A stretch of DNA of 64,000 nt from Flexistipes sp. (GCF_036172515.1 NZ_JAXKVW010000001.1:186001-250000), one strand, 5' to 3'; shown: positions 29,837 through 42,083, counted from the stretch's first letter. Notes: generated by a model not told the origin, from the sequence alone. Numbers and translations are program-made.

Positions 29837-30484
29837 ATGGATCAGGAAAAAATAAAATCTTTTGCCAGAGAATTTGATATTTCAGAAAAGCTAGCCGAAG
29901 AAATATTGACTGCATGCGATGAAAACAAACTTAATGAAACGGTAATAAAAGGAAAAATCTCCGAACTTGCTTCTGAACACCAAAAAAAGCGTGAAGAGGA
30001 GAATCTGGAAGAAGGGCTTACACCGTATATAAGAAGGAAATTTTTCGAATATTTGGATGAAATTGAAGAGGAAGAGTTTGAAGAATCGATAAGCAGCAGT
30101 TATTATGAGAAAATATCCCAAAAAATTGATAACTGGGGCAATGACTTACTCACAAAGTTCGAGAAAAAGGGCAATGGTAATATTTTCAATATTTTTTTAC
30201 CGGCCTCTATAATTCTCTTTATCCTTGTTATACTTCTTCTATTCCTTACAGACGGTTTTAAAAGCGATTCCGTACCGGCAATAACCGCTGTTGACAAGGA
30301 ACAGACTGAAGTGATGACAGAAAGCCAAATGGATTGTTACAGAAAAATATTTTATTTAACTTCGGATATGGAACCGAAAAATGTTTTTCTTTCTTCAGCT
30401 ATCATTCAGGAAGAGGGAGCCTGTGATGCATATAAAATCATCGAAGAACTTTTCAGCAAAGATATCGAAGATAACGATAACTAA
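29837..30484 (+). CDS. unknown single-pass membrane protein next to dnaA
   Basis: Not recognised. Its 215 residues consist of an acidic, mostly helical cytoplasmic part (about 1-115), one strong membrane helix (IFLPASIILFILVILLLFL at about 118-136) and an outer part of about 75 residues. The N-terminus FAREFDISEKLAEEILTAC resembles a small helix-turn-helix or UBA-like helix bundle. Ribosome site AGGAGGTG is strong, so translation is likely. It is the first plus-strand gene left of the origin, 426 bases upstream of dnaA, and has no obvious partner. Confidence 0.7.
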   Translation: MDQEKIKSFAREFDISEKLAEEILTACDENKLNETVIKGKISELASEHQKKREEENLEEGLTPYIRRKFFEYLDEIEEEEFEESISSSYYEKISQKIDNWGNDLLTKFEKKGNGNIFNIFLPASIILFILVILLLFLTDGFKSDSVPAITAVDKEQTEVMTESQMDCYRKIFYLTSDMEPKNVFLSSAIIQEEGACDAYKIIEELFSKDIEDNDN

Positions 30485-30506
30485 AATTTTTAACACTTTT
30501 TCAACA

Positions 30507-30541
30507 GGCGGTAAAATTGTAAATGCATAATATTTACCGCC
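30507..30541. other. 9-bp perfect hairpin after the 215-residue membrane protein gene
   Basis: GGCGGTAAA (30507-30515) and TTTACCGCC (30533-30541) with a 17-base loop, starting 22 bases after the stop codon. No T run follows, so it is not a standard terminator; it may stabilise the 3' end. The rest of 30542-30745 is AT-rich with no gene that I can support. Confidence 0.5.
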
Positions 30542-30745
30542 GGTTGCCTTATAAATCCGTAATATACAAGCTCTAATTATTATATGCAATTTTCCTGATA
30601 TTTTTTTAAACACAATTTCCACTTGTGTATTGTAATAATTAATTTTATAAAAAAATATCTTTGAATAATTGAGTCCACTTTGTTAAAGTGCAGAAAGTTG
30701 AGTTTTTTGTTATAGAAAACGACTTTCTACCGTTTTTAGTATAAC

Positions 30746-30879
30746 TCAAGTTTTGTACTTCGTTTGAGATTGCTTCGGCGTTTTCACTCCCTGCCCTGTT
30801 AAATGCCACAGGTAATCAGCGAAGCTGATATTTAACAGGGTGAACAAAGACATGAAAACAGTGTAAGTGCGAAACTTGA
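30746..30879 (+). mobile_element. family 1 MITE-like element, short (internally deleted) copy upstream of dnaA
   Basis: A 134-bp element. Ends are TCAAGTTTTGTACTT (30746-30760) and the complement of TCAAGTTTCGCACTT (30865-30879), with 13 of 15 matching. AGTATAAC (30738-30745) on the left and AGTATAAT (30880-30887) on the right look like a target duplication with one change. The interior keeps the CCCTGTTAAAT/ATTTAACAGGG stem found in the 271-bp copy but lacks the other hairpins. It ends 31 bases before the dnaA start codon. Confidence 0.8.
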
Positions 30880-30910
30880 AGTATAATTTATTTTTATGGT
30901 GGTTTAGACT

Positions 30911-32245
30911 TTGGATAATGTAAAAATATGGGATGAAGTGCTAAAAGAAGCTTCCTATAAATTAAATGAACAAGAGATTAATACATGGCTTAAACCTTTA
31001 AGTGTTGCCGAGCTGAGAGGTGATATAGTCACAATTTCAGTGCCAAACAGGTTTTATAAAACGTGGGTGCAAGATAAATATCTGACTCTCATAAAAAATA
31101 TTTTTAATAACACTCTTTCTATTGAAGCAGATATAGAGTTGGTTATAAAAAATCAAACAAAGAAAAAGAATAACAATATACAAGCCTCCAGTCCTACATA
31201 TCATATAAATATCAATAATCATAACAGCAATATAAACAAGCAGTACACCTTTGACACTTTTGTTGTAGGCGGCTCCAACCAGTTTTCACATGCTGCATGT
31301 ATGGCGGTGGGCGAGGGTTTTTTCCATACATATAATCCTCTTTTTATTTACGGCGGAGTCGGGCTTGGAAAAACACACCTGATGCACGCTGTAGGAAATA
31401 AACTGATGCAAAGCTATCCCAAACTTAAAATTTTATATATATCAAGTGAAAATTTCACTAATGAGATGATATATTCATTAAAAACAAAAAGCATGGATGA
31501 TTTCAGAGGAAAATACAGAAGCATTGATGTGCTGCTTTTCGATGATGTCCAGTTTCTGGCCGGTAAAGAAAGGAGTACCGAGGAATTTTTCTATACTTTT
31601 AACTCCCTTTACGACTCACAAAAGCAGATTATAATAACATGCGATAAAACTCCCAATGAAATACCGACAATGGAAGACAGACTCAAAAGCAGATTCGCCT
31701 GGGGTCTTATCGCAGATATTCAGGCACCTTCAAATGAAGAGAAAACGGCCATTTTGATGAAAAGAGCAGAATTGATGAATCTTGAACTTAGTGAAGAAGT
31801 GGCCCTTTTTATTGCTGAAAATCTCAAAAGTGACAACATCAGGGAGCTAATAGGTGCATTGATCAGATTGAGTGCTTTTGCATCATTTCACAATGAAGAG
31901 CTGAGCATTGAGCTGGCAAAAAGATCTTTGGATAAATTTCTTATAAAAAAAGACAGAGCTCTCAATCCCGAAGTGATAATTGACACGGTCACCTCATTTT
32001 TCAACATAAAGCCGTCAGAGTTAAAATCCAAAAAGAGAACGAAAAGTATTTCCTATCCAAGGCAGATATGTATGTATATTCTAAGAGAAAAGCTGAATAT
32101 TTCACTGCAGGAAGTGGGTGAATATTTCGGCGGCAGAGATCATGCAACAGTTTTGCATTCAATAAAAAATATAGAAAACAAAATCAAAACAGATAGTGAA
32201 CTTAAAGAGCTGATAAACGTCATTTACAAAAAGCTATACAGCTGA
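30911..32245 (+). CDS. dnaA: chromosomal replication initiator DnaA
   Basis: ATP-dependent initiator that opens oriC. The 444 residues contain an N-terminal domain I (WDEVLKEASYKLNEQEINTWLKPL), a short Asn/Lys-rich linker, the AAA+ domain with YTFDTFVVGGSNQFSHAA, Walker A GGVGLGKTHLMHAVG and Walker B LLFDDVQFLAGK, and the DNA-binding domain ending with GGRDHATVLHSIKNIE. Start is TTG (30911), with GGTGG 7 bases upstream; the residues MDNVKIWDEVLKE fit the family start. A family 1 element lies just upstream. Confidence 0.98.
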   Translation: MDNVKIWDEVLKEASYKLNEQEINTWLKPLSVAELRGDIVTISVPNRFYKTWVQDKYLTLIKNIFNNTLSIEADIELVIKNQTKKKNNNIQASSPTYHININNHNSNINKQYTFDTFVVGGSNQFSHAACMAVGEGFFHTYNPLFIYGGVGLGKTHLMHAVGNKLMQSYPKLKILYISSENFTNEMIYSLKTKSMDDFRGKYRSIDVLLFDDVQFLAGKERSTEEFFYTFNSLYDSQKQIIITCDKTPNEIPTMEDRLKSRFAWGLIADIQAPSNEEKTAILMKRAELMNLELSEEVALFIAENLKSDNIRELIGALIRLSAFASFHNEELSIELAKRSLDKFLIKKDRALNPEVIIDTVTSFFNIKPSELKSKKRTKSISYPRQICMYILREKLNISLQEVGEYFGGRDHATVLHSIKNIENKIKTDSELKELINVIYKKLYS

Positions 32246-32521
32246 CTTTCCACAAACTCATCAACACATTTAAACATTCAAAAATGTATAATTGTAGAAT
32301 ATTATCTTAACAATCGGAGTATAAAATGTGGAAAACAAACTTCTCAATTATTTTTAACATCATTTTGTTTAAATGGTTGAAAACTTTTCAATAAACTCCA
32401 CAGAATTTTCAGCACCAAAAAGTACTCTCACAATATTCAAATTTTAACTTGTCAACATTTTCCAAATACTTTACTATTATTACTACTATTTATTATATTA
32501 AATAAATTAATAGGAGCTCAT
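32246..32521. other. probable chromosomal replication origin (oriC) between dnaA and dnaN
   Basis: The gap holds DnaA-box-like sites: CTTTCCACA (32246-32254), TTTTCCACA on the minus strand (32327-32335) and weaker ones such as AACTCCACA near 32394. An AT-rich tract at 32470-32510 follows. Within it, 32474-32488 reads CTA TTA TTA CTA CTA, whose complement 3'-GAT AAT AAT GAT GAT is a run of five DnaA-trio triplets, the unwinding motif known from Bacillus subtilis. Gene direction switches on either side of dnaA. No perfect TTATCCACA is present, so box assignment is tentative. Confidence 0.7.
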
Positions 32522-33628
32522 ATGCAATTCAGCATAATTAAAGAAAATATTCTTCCGTTAATTCAACATGCAAACAATTTTACAAGTTCCAAAGGAATTA
32601 ATACAATACTGGAAAATATACTTATCGAAGCTGAAGAAGAGGAAATCCAATTAAAGGCATCCAATACCCACATGGGCTTTTCAGCCAAAATAAAAGCAAA
32701 TATTGAAGAAACAGGCACAACAACTGTATCATGCAAAAAATTACACGATATTATAAAAGAACTTCCAAATGCAGCTGTAATAGATTTTAAATATGACGGA
32801 AGCAAGTTGAAACTTACCTCCGGGAAGTCAAAATTCACACTTTCCACAATAGAACCGGAATTTTTTCCCACAATGACACCTATAACCCCTGAATACAGAA
32901 TAAAAATGAAGAGTGGATCTCTTGAAAAACTGCTGCAGAAAACAATTTTCTGCATATCAAACGATCCATCAAAAACAGAATATACCGGTGCTCATTTTAA
33001 AGTATTCGGCAACAAACTTGAAATAGGTTCAGCTGATTTCCAAAGGATAGCAACAGCGGAAACTGTATTTGACGAGGAATTCAGTGATGAGTTTACCATA
33101 AATATCCCCAAAAAGACAGCCATTGAGGTCTCTAAACTTCTGGATTTGGATGATGAAGTCGAAATTGAAACCGATAAAAAACAGGTACAGTTTAAAATAG
33201 ATAATATTGTTGTTTATTCAAAGCTTATCGAAAAATTTATCAAGAACATTGGTTCTCTCTTTAAAACAAATTATCCCATATCAGCAAGAATTCCAACAAG
33301 GCAGTTTGAGGAGGTCGTCAGAAGAATTTCCACAATTACAAGTGAAGTTTCCAGAGGTATAGTACTCTCTTTTAATGAAAACGCTTTAAATATATTCAGC
33401 CTTGAAACCGAATATGGTCAGGGGAATGAAATAATCGACGGTGTTGAATTAGAAGGTGAATCAATTGATATAATATTTAATTCAAAACTTCTGCTGGAAA
33501 TTATAAATCATATTGATTCGGAATTTTTCACAATAAAAATGATTGGAAGAAAAAATCCGGCAATAATAGTACCTGAAAACGGTAAATATCAATATCTGCT
33601 TGTTGCTATATCAATAGACAGATATTAG
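32522..33628 (+). CDS. dnaN: DNA polymerase III beta subunit (sliding clamp)
   Basis: Ring-shaped processivity clamp, a homodimer. The 368 residues begin MQFSIIKENILPLIQHANNF and comprise three similar domains of about 120 residues. The C-terminal end (YLLVAISIDRY) replaces the usual PVRL/PMRL-like finish seen in many clamps, so the tail is somewhat divergent. Ribosome site AGGAGC. It lies right after the origin and before recF, the standard order. Confidence 0.96.
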   Translation: MQFSIIKENILPLIQHANNFTSSKGINTILENILIEAEEEEIQLKASNTHMGFSAKIKANIEETGTTTVSCKKLHDIIKELPNAAVIDFKYDGSKLKLTSGKSKFTLSTIEPEFFPTMTPITPEYRIKMKSGSLEKLLQKTIFCISNDPSKTEYTGAHFKVFGNKLEIGSADFQRIATAETVFDEEFSDEFTINIPKKTAIEVSKLLDLDDEVEIETDKKQVQFKIDNIVVYSKLIEKFIKNIGSLFKTNYPISARIPTRQFEEVVRRISTITSEVSRGIVLSFNENALNIFSLETEYGQGNEIIDGVELEGESIDIIFNSKLLLEIINHIDSEFFTIKMIGRKNPAIIVPENGKYQYLLVAISIDRY

Positions 33629-33647
33629 AGGTAAATTTTTAAAAAAA

Positions 33648-34670
33648 GTGCTCATACAAAATTTGTTTCTTTTGAATTTTAGAAATCATAAAGAATTAAA
33701 TCTGTCCTTTTCTAAAAATATCAATTATATAAAAGGTGCAAACGCCGCCGGCAAAACAAGTATTGTTGAAGGCATTTCCACAGCTTTAAATTTAAAAAGT
33801 TTCAGGCAGTCTCAGCTTAAACACCTTGTGAATTTCAATTCTGACAATTTTTTCATAGAAACTAACGTCATGCGTAATTTTTATGACTATGATGAATATC
33901 TGTACAATATAAAATTTAAATATAGCAACGGAAGTTTTGTATATGAAAACAATAAGAAAATAAAAAGGGTCGAAGATTATATATTTAACTACCCTGTTCT
34001 TGTTTATTCTCCTGAAAATGAAGGACTTATAAGTGAAAATCAGGAAAAAAAACGTAAATTTTTGGATAAAATTTCTTTTTATACAAATAAGGTTCATTTT
34101 AATAACCTTAAGAATTACAACAAGCTTCTGAGAATCAAAAAGAGCTATCTTTATCATAATCATCCGGATCACAGATATCTCGAATCCATAACAGAAAGTA
34201 TGTATAATTTTTCAGCAGATATACAGAAATCCAGAAAATATGTAGTAAATCAAATCAACGACAAAATTTTGGAGTTTTATAATAATGTTCCCGGTAAAAT
34301 AGAAAACTTTTATTTTATATACGAGCCAGCACCGGTTGACATTGAAAAGATTAATGAAGAGAAAGCAAAAAAAAGAGTTTTAAGCGGAGCTCATCTGGAC
34401 AGAATTTATGTCTTTTACAACGGCAAAAAGTATGAATCGTTTGCAAGTTTCGGACAGAAGAAAACATTTGCTCTTTGCTCACTATTCACTTCTGTTTTAA
34501 TAGTTGAAGAATTTTTAAATAGTGGTATAATAATCATTTTAGACGATCTTGAGGTTGGTCTGGATAGTTCCAGAATAAATTTTTTCAAGGGATTACTTGG
34601 GAAAAACCAGACATTCATTACAGGTGTTAGCAACAGGTATTTCAAAGACGCAAAAAACATTGCTTTATAA
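33648..34670 (+). CDS. recF: DNA replication and repair protein RecF
   Basis: SMC-like ATPase acting at gaps with RecO and RecR. The 340 residues start MLIQNLFLLNFRNHKELNLSF, with Walker A GANAAGKTS, the signature LSGAHLDRI and Walker B IIIILDDLEVGLDSSR. It is a little shorter and more divergent than typical RecF (about 360) but has all ATPase elements. Start is GTG (33648), 20 bases after the dnaN stop; the ribosome site is weak and may depend on coupling. Confidence 0.93.
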   Translation: MLIQNLFLLNFRNHKELNLSFSKNINYIKGANAAGKTSIVEGISTALNLKSFRQSQLKHLVNFNSDNFFIETNVMRNFYDYDEYLYNIKFKYSNGSFVYENNKKIKRVEDYIFNYPVLVYSPENEGLISENQEKKRKFLDKISFYTNKVHFNNLKNYNKLLRIKKSYLYHNHPDHRYLESITESMYNFSADIQKSRKYVVNQINDKILEFYNNVPGKIENFYFIYEPAPVDIEKINEEKAKKRVLSGAHLDRIYVFYNGKKYESFASFGQKKTFALCSLFTSVLIVEEFLNSGIIIILDDLEVGLDSSRINFFKGLLGKNQTFITGVSNRYFKDAKNIAL

Positions 34671-34692
34671 ATAATATGTTTCACATATTTAT

Positions 34693-37130
<2,438 letters not shown>

Positions 37131-37142
37131 CATGGGTGAAAA

Positions 37143-39554
37143 ATGAAAAAAAAGGGGATTATAGAGCTTAGTATAGAAGACTCTATTAAAGAAAGTTATC
37201 TCGACTATGCAATGAGCGTGATTGTCGGCAGAGCTCTGCCTGATGTGAGGGATGGACTAAAACCCGTTCACAGAAGAGTTCTCTTTGCAATGAATGAAAT
37301 GGGCATAGTTCATAACAAGCCTTATAAAAAATCTGCAAGGATTGTTGGTGATGTTATCGGGAAATATCATCCTCATGGAGATGCAGCAGTCTATGATACA
37401 GCTGTCCGTATGGCACAGGATTTTTCAATGCGCTATCCGCTTATAGACGGTCAGGGCAACTTTGGGTCAATAGATGGGGATTCCCCTGCTGCAATGAGAT
37501 ATACAGAGATAAGAATGGCCAGGATTGCAGAGGAAATGCTGACAGATCTTGATAAGAATACTGTTGATTTTATCGATAATTATGACGGTTCTCTTAGTGA
37601 GCCCGTTGTTCTGCCCACTAAAATTCCTAATTTGCTGGTTAACGGAGGCAGCGGGATTGCTGTGGGGATGGCTACAAATATTCCACCTCATAACCTTACA
37701 GAGGTAATCGATGCATTGCAGTATATGCTTAAAAATGATGATTACACTGCTGAGGACGTTCTTACATTTATAAAAGGCCCTGATTTTCCCACTGCAGGCA
37801 TTATAATGGGTAAATCAGATATTAAAAATGCATACTTGACAGGTCGATCATCCATAAAAGTCAGAGCACGCACAAATATTGAAGAAACAAAAAGCGGTAA
37901 AGAGCGGATAATTGTTACCGAACTTCCTTACCAAGTGAATAAAGCTAATCTTATAGAAAAGATTGCAGAACTAGTCAGAGATAAGAAAATTACCGGCATT
38001 ACGGATTTAAGGGATGAGTCCGACAGAGACGGTATCAGAGTGGTTATAGAAATTAAAAAGGGTGACCACCCTGATATTGTTTTAAACCAGCTTTACAAAT
38101 ATACACAAATGGAAACGTCTTTTGGTATTAATATGGTGGCACTTGTTGAGGGTAAGCCGAAAACGTTTTCTCTTCTGAGGATATTGGAAGAATTTATCAA
38201 GCACAGAGTTGTTGTGGTTACCAGAAGAACCGAATACCTTCTTAAAAACGCAGAAAATCGCCTGCATATTCTTGAAGGGTTGAAAACTGCCGTTGAATAT
38301 ATTGATGAAGTTATAAAAATTATTCGCGGCTCTGCTGACGGAAAGGATGCAAAATCAAGACTAATCGAGCGGTTTAATTTTAGTGATACACAGTCTCAGG
38401 CTATTCTTGATATGAGACTTCAGAAGCTTACCGGCCTTGAAATTGAAAAGCTTGAGGATGAATATAGAAATATTTTGCAAAATATAGAGTATTTCAAAAA
38501 TATTCTTACTAATAAAAATGTTCTGAAAGATGTTATTTATGAAGAAATGTCAGAAATTAAGGAGAAATACGGCGATAAAAGGAAAACTGAAATATCTGCA
38601 TCTTCTGAAGAGATTAATATTGAGGATCTTATCCCTGATGATGAAGCTGTAGTTACTATCACACACAATGGATATATAAAAAGAACTCCTCTTAACTCTT
38701 TTTCCGCACAAAAACGCGGTGGAAAAGGCAAATCCGGTGCGCTGAGTAAAGGTGACGATTTTATTGAGAGGCTTATCGTTTCCTCTAACCACTCCAAGCT
38801 GATGTTTTTTACTAATCTCGGTCGAATTTATTTTCTCAAAGTTTACGAGCTTCCCGAGTCTGCTCCGGGAACCCGCGGCAGACATGTTTCAAATTTCATA
38901 CACTTTTCAGAGGATGAGTTCATCGCTTCTGTGCTTTCTGTTTCAGATAATGTTGAGGAGAAGGATATTGTTTTCGGAACTAAAAAGGGACTTGTAAAGC
39001 GTTCTCCCGTAAGTCTCTTTAAAAGCGGCAGAAGTGGGATAATAGCAATAAAGTTAAGGGATGGAGATGAAATTGTTTCCACTGATTTTGTTTCTGATGA
39101 TGATAATATTTTGATTGCCACGAAAAAGGGCAAAGCCATTCACTTTTCAGCAAATGACATCAGATCGATGGGAAGAAATGCAACCGGTGTAAAAGGTATT
39201 GATTTGGCAAAAAATGATGAGGTGGTTTCAATGGAGATTGCATCCGGTGCACCTTATCTTCTTACAGTGACTGAAAACGGTTACGGAAAATGCACCCCTG
39301 TTAATGAGTACAGATTACAATCAAGGGGCGGCAAGGGTATTAAATTGTCAAAAGTTACTTCAAAAACCGGAAAGATATGCGGTGCAAAACAGGTCAGACA
39401 AAGCGATGATGTAATGCTTATTATAAAAAGCGGTAAAATAATTCGCATAGGAGTATCTCAGATATCTGTATTGAGCCGTGATACTCAGGGTGTAACACTT
39501 ATGAATACCGGAGATGATTATATAGTTTCTTTTGCTGTGGTTAAGGAGGTATAG
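37143..39554 (+). CDS. gyrA: DNA gyrase subunit A
   Basis: DNA-cleaving subunit. The 803 residues have catalytic Tyr at about 120 ([11 protein letters not shown]), the QRDR in [12 protein letters not shown] (74-85) and, in the C-terminal beta-pinwheel, the GyrA box [10 protein letters not shown] that is needed for DNA wrapping. This box, with the strand-passage partner gyrB next to it, makes gyrase rather than topoisomerase IV the right call. The residue equivalent to E. coli Ser83 is Ala81. folD starts directly after the stop and uses a ribosome site within the last gyrA codons. Confidence 0.97.
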   Translation: MKKKGIIELSIEDSIKESYLDYAMSVIVGRALPDVRDGLKPVHRRVLFAMNEMGIVHNKPYKKSARIVGDVIGKYHPHGDAAVYDTAVRMAQDFSMRYPLIDGQGNFGSIDGDSPAAMRYTEIRMARIAEEMLTDLDKNTVDFIDNYDGSLSEPVVLPTKIPNLLVNGGSGIAVGMATNIPPHNLTEVIDALQYMLKNDDYTAEDVLTFIKGPDFPTAGIIMGKSDIKNAYLTGRSSIKVRARTNIEETKSGKERIIVTELPYQVNKANLIEKIAELVRDKKITGITDLRDESDRDGIRVVIEIKKGDHPDIVLNQLYKYTQMETSFGINMVALVEGKPKTFSLLRILEEFIKHRVVVVTRRTEYLLKNAENRLHILEGLKTAVEYIDEVIKIIRGSADGKDAKSRLIERFNFSDTQSQAILDMRLQKLTGLEIEKLEDEYRNILQNIEYFKNILTNKNVLKDVIYEEMSEIKEKYGDKRKTEISASSEEINIEDLIPDDEAVVTITHNGYIKRTPLNSFSAQKRGGKGKSGALSKGDDFIERLIVSSNHSKLMFFTNLGRIYFLKVYELPESAPGTRGRHVSNFIHFSEDEFIASVLSVSDNVEEKDIVFGTKKGLVKRSPVSLFKSGRSGIIAIKLRDGDEIVSTDFVSDDDNILIATKKGKAIHFSANDIRSMGRNATGVKGIDLAKNDEVVSMEIASGAPYLLTVTENGYGKCTPVNEYRLQSRGGKGIKLSKVTSKTGKICGAKQVRQSDDVMLIIKSGKIIRIGVSQISVLSRDTQGVTLMNTGDDYIVSFAVVKEV

Positions 39555-40406
39555 ATGTCCAAGCTGCTTGATGGCAGGGCCTTATCAAATAAATTTAAGG
39601 ACAGTTTCAGGGAGCAAGTGCCTTCTCTTAAAAAACGTTTTGGTAGAATACCCGGCATTGCAGTGATTTTGGTTGGTGAAGATTATGCCAGCAATTTATA
39701 TGTGGGAATGAAAGAAAAAGCATGTTTGGATGTCGGTTTCAAATCCGTTGTAAAAAAACTGGATTCTTCTGTAACTACTAAAGAATTGCTCAGGCTCATT
39801 GAGGAATATAACAACGATGAGAGTATAGATGGAATACTCGTCCAGCTTCCTTTACCCGATCATATTGATGAGGAAAATGTTCTTTTGGCTATAGACCCTG
39901 CTAAGGATGTAGACGGATTTCATCCTTATAATGTGGGTTTACTGAATATTGGTGCTGACACGCTGTTCCCATGTACTCCCTACGGTGTTATTAAAATACT
40001 TCAGGAGTATGATATAAATCCTGACGGAAAACATGCAGTTGTGGTTGGTGCCAGTAATATAGTTGGTAAACCAATGGCTTCTCTGTTGCTGAGAAAAAAT
40101 GCCACAGTCACTATATGTCATATTAGAACTAAAAATATGTGTGAGATTACAAATCAGGCAGATATACTTGTTGCTGCCGCAGGCAAAGCACATCTTATTA
40201 CTTCAGAGTTTGTCAAAGATGGCGCTGTAGTTGTGGATGTGGGGATGAACCGGCTTAATGGCAAGATAATAGGAGATGTTGATTTTGAAGGCGTACGCAC
40301 AAAAGCGTCCTATATTACTCCTGTGCCTGGGGGCGTTGGCCCTATGACAATTACGATGTTATTGTATAATACACTGAAATCTTTTAAAATACGTATGAAC
40401 GCATAA
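39555..40406 (+). CDS. folD: methylenetetrahydrofolate dehydrogenase/cyclohydrolase FolD
   Basis: Interconverts methylene-, methenyl- and formyl-tetrahydrofolate. The 283 residues include the Tyr/Lys region VGEDYASNLYVGMKEKACLDVGF with catalytic Lys, ILVQLPLPDHI, DVDGFHPYNVG, the nucleotide site VVVGASNIVGKPMASLLL and the end TPVPGGVGPMTITML. All key residues are present. Its stop shares a base with the mnmE start (TAATG), so the genes are coupled. Confidence 0.97.
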   Translation: MSKLLDGRALSNKFKDSFREQVPSLKKRFGRIPGIAVILVGEDYASNLYVGMKEKACLDVGFKSVVKKLDSSVTTKELLRLIEEYNNDESIDGILVQLPLPDHIDEENVLLAIDPAKDVDGFHPYNVGLLNIGADTLFPCTPYGVIKILQEYDINPDGKHAVVVGASNIVGKPMASLLLRKNATVTICHIRTKNMCEITNQADILVAAAGKAHLITSEFVKDGAVVVDVGMNRLNGKIIGDVDFEGVRTKASYITPVPGGVGPMTITMLLYNTLKSFKIRMNA

Positions 40407-41764
40407 TGGACACTATTGTAGCACCAATTACACCTCTTGTTACTTCGGCAGTTATTATGCTTAGAATTTCAGGGGAAAAAGCTTTTGACTGTGCTGATAA
40501 CCTTATATTACCCGGTGGAAAGCACTTAGAGAGAGGTAATATAAAATATAGACATGTTTATACAGGCAGTTTTATAGATTCAGACGGCTCTGTGCTGGAT
40601 GAAGTTGTTTTTTATTTTTTCAAATCACCTTCTTCGTATACGGGTGATGATGTCCTGGAAATTTCTTTCCATGGTAATCCTCAAATTGTCCGCAAGGCTC
40701 TTTCTGTAATATATGAGAAAGGCATAAGAGCAGCGGAGCCCGGAGAATTCACAAAGCGTGCGTTTCTTAACGGCAAACTTGATTTAACCCAGGCAGAATC
40801 TGTTGCCAGTTTAATTGAAAGTAAAACGGATAAAGGTATTTATTATTCTTTCAGACAGCTGAAGGGGTCATTGTCAAAAAAAGTTATTGATATTAAAAAT
40901 TCACTTGTGGATATAAGCAGTGTAATAGAGGCGTATGTTGATTTTCCCGAAGATGATCTATCTGATCATGATGTTGATTTCGTAACTCAAAAAATTTCTG
41001 ATGTACTTGACGATATTTCAAAACTTATAGAGTCATATAAAAAATACAGATATCAGAGAGAAGGCTTAAAAATCGTTATCGTCGGCAAGCCAAATGTGGG
41101 GAAATCTTCACTGTTAAACAGTCTGCTTGAAGAGGAGCGTGCGATAGTTTCTGAGATACCCGGAACAACAAGGGATTTTATTGAGGAAGTTATCAGTATA
41201 AAGGGCATTCCGGTAAGATTGATGGATACAGCAGGTCTTAGGGGAGACGGTGATGCTATTGAAAGCAGAGGTATCGAAAAGGCTCGCGACAAAATCCAGG
41301 ATGCCGATATTGTTTTGGTTGTTTTTGATCTTTCTAATGAAATTGACGCTGAAGACAGAAAAATTCTTGGGATGACTGAGAATAAAAACCGTATTGTTTT
41401 AGGTAACAAAGATGATTTGGCCGGGGATGTATCCGGTTCTGCAAAATCTCTTGTTGAATTATCTGTATCTGCAAAATACAAAACCAATTTTAAGCTGTTA
41501 GAGGATATGATTTATAACAGAGTATGTTCTGATGACTCTGATCTGTATTCCGGTGAAGTTATTACTACTGAGAGACATGTTGTTTTACTTAAGAATCTTT
41601 ATGATATTTTAATCTCCGTTAAGGACAAAATTATTTCCGAGCATCTGGATTTGATATCTATAGATATGGGGATGGCTCTGGATATTGTTTCTGAATTTAC
41701 CGGGGAGAAATATACCGAGGAGATTTTGGACAATATATTTGAGAAGTTCTGCCTTGGCAAATAA
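40406..41764 (+). CDS. mnmE: tRNA modification GTPase MnmE (TrmE)
   Basis: With MnmG it installs the carboxymethylaminomethyl group on U34 of certain tRNAs. The 452 residues have an N-terminal folate-binding domain (DTIVAPITPLVTSAVIMLRISG), a helical domain into which the G domain is inserted, G1 GKPNVGKSSLLNSLL, G3 DTAGLR, G4 GNKDDL, and the essential C-terminal FCLGK (usually FCIGK). mnmG follows after a gap holding parS and a repeat. Confidence 0.97.
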   Translation: MDTIVAPITPLVTSAVIMLRISGEKAFDCADNLILPGGKHLERGNIKYRHVYTGSFIDSDGSVLDEVVFYFFKSPSSYTGDDVLEISFHGNPQIVRKALSVIYEKGIRAAEPGEFTKRAFLNGKLDLTQAESVASLIESKTDKGIYYSFRQLKGSLSKKVIDIKNSLVDISSVIEAYVDFPEDDLSDHDVDFVTQKISDVLDDISKLIESYKKYRYQREGLKIVIVGKPNVGKSSLLNSLLEEERAIVSEIPGTTRDFIEEVISIKGIPVRLMDTAGLRGDGDAIESRGIEKARDKIQDADIVLVVFDLSNEIDAEDRKILGMTENKNRIVLGNKDDLAGDVSGSAKSLVELSVSAKYKTNFKLLEDMIYNRVCSDDSDLYSGEVITTERHVVLLKNLYDILISVKDKIISEHLDLISIDMGMALDIVSEFTGEKYTEEILDNIFEKFCLGK

Positions 41765-41772
41765 TTCTATAA

Positions 41773-41788
41773 TGTTTCACGTGAAACA
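41773..41788. promoter_or_regulatory. parS chromosome partition site (ParB binding)
   Basis: TGTTTCACGTGAAACA, a perfect 16-bp match to the bacterial parS consensus, extended to AATGTTTCACGTGAAACATT here. It is 8 bases after mnmE and about 9.5 kb from the probable oriC. Confidence 0.95.
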
Positions 41789-41871
41789 TTATTGGATATT
41801 TAAGCTTCCATAAAAATAAACATTTATCACGGTAACGCTTAATTCGTGCAGAGAAGGTGTTTATGGTCGAT

Positions 41872-42083
41872 TCGAGAGCTTTGCATAAATCAGGAAGCGC
41901 GGCTTTAGCCGGGCAGATCTTTTTTTGTACTTCAGTGTTTACAGGCTTGCGGGACTGAAGTAATGTATTCCACTAGCATCGGTCGAAGACCGATAAATTT
42001 GTGATACACAATATAGTTACCAGCCTCCGGCTGGTGCTACCCACTTCCAAAACACAAAAAAGCACATTGTACAAATTTCTTGA
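41872..42083. mobile_element. family 2 repeat element, copy B
   Basis: Shares its interior with the copy at 23207-23444: the GGAAGCGCGG block, GCGGGACTGAAGTAATGTAT, hairpin ATCGGTC-GAA-GACCGAT, and GGCTGGTGCTACCCACTTCC. Ends are TCGAGAGCTTTGCATAA (from 41872) and the complement of TCAAGAAATTTGTACAA (to 42083), with 12 of 17 matching. It lies in the 608-base gap between mnmE and mnmG, just after parS. Confidence 0.65.

Noticed and set aside
34675-34690. Third parS-like TGTTTCACATATTTA after recF
   Set aside because: Only the left half matches; the right half lacks GTGAAAC, so ParB binding is unlikely.
41861-41880. tRNA T-loop-like GGTCGATTCGAG
   Set aside because: No acceptor, D or anticodon stems can be built around it, and the sequence is the end of a family 2 element.
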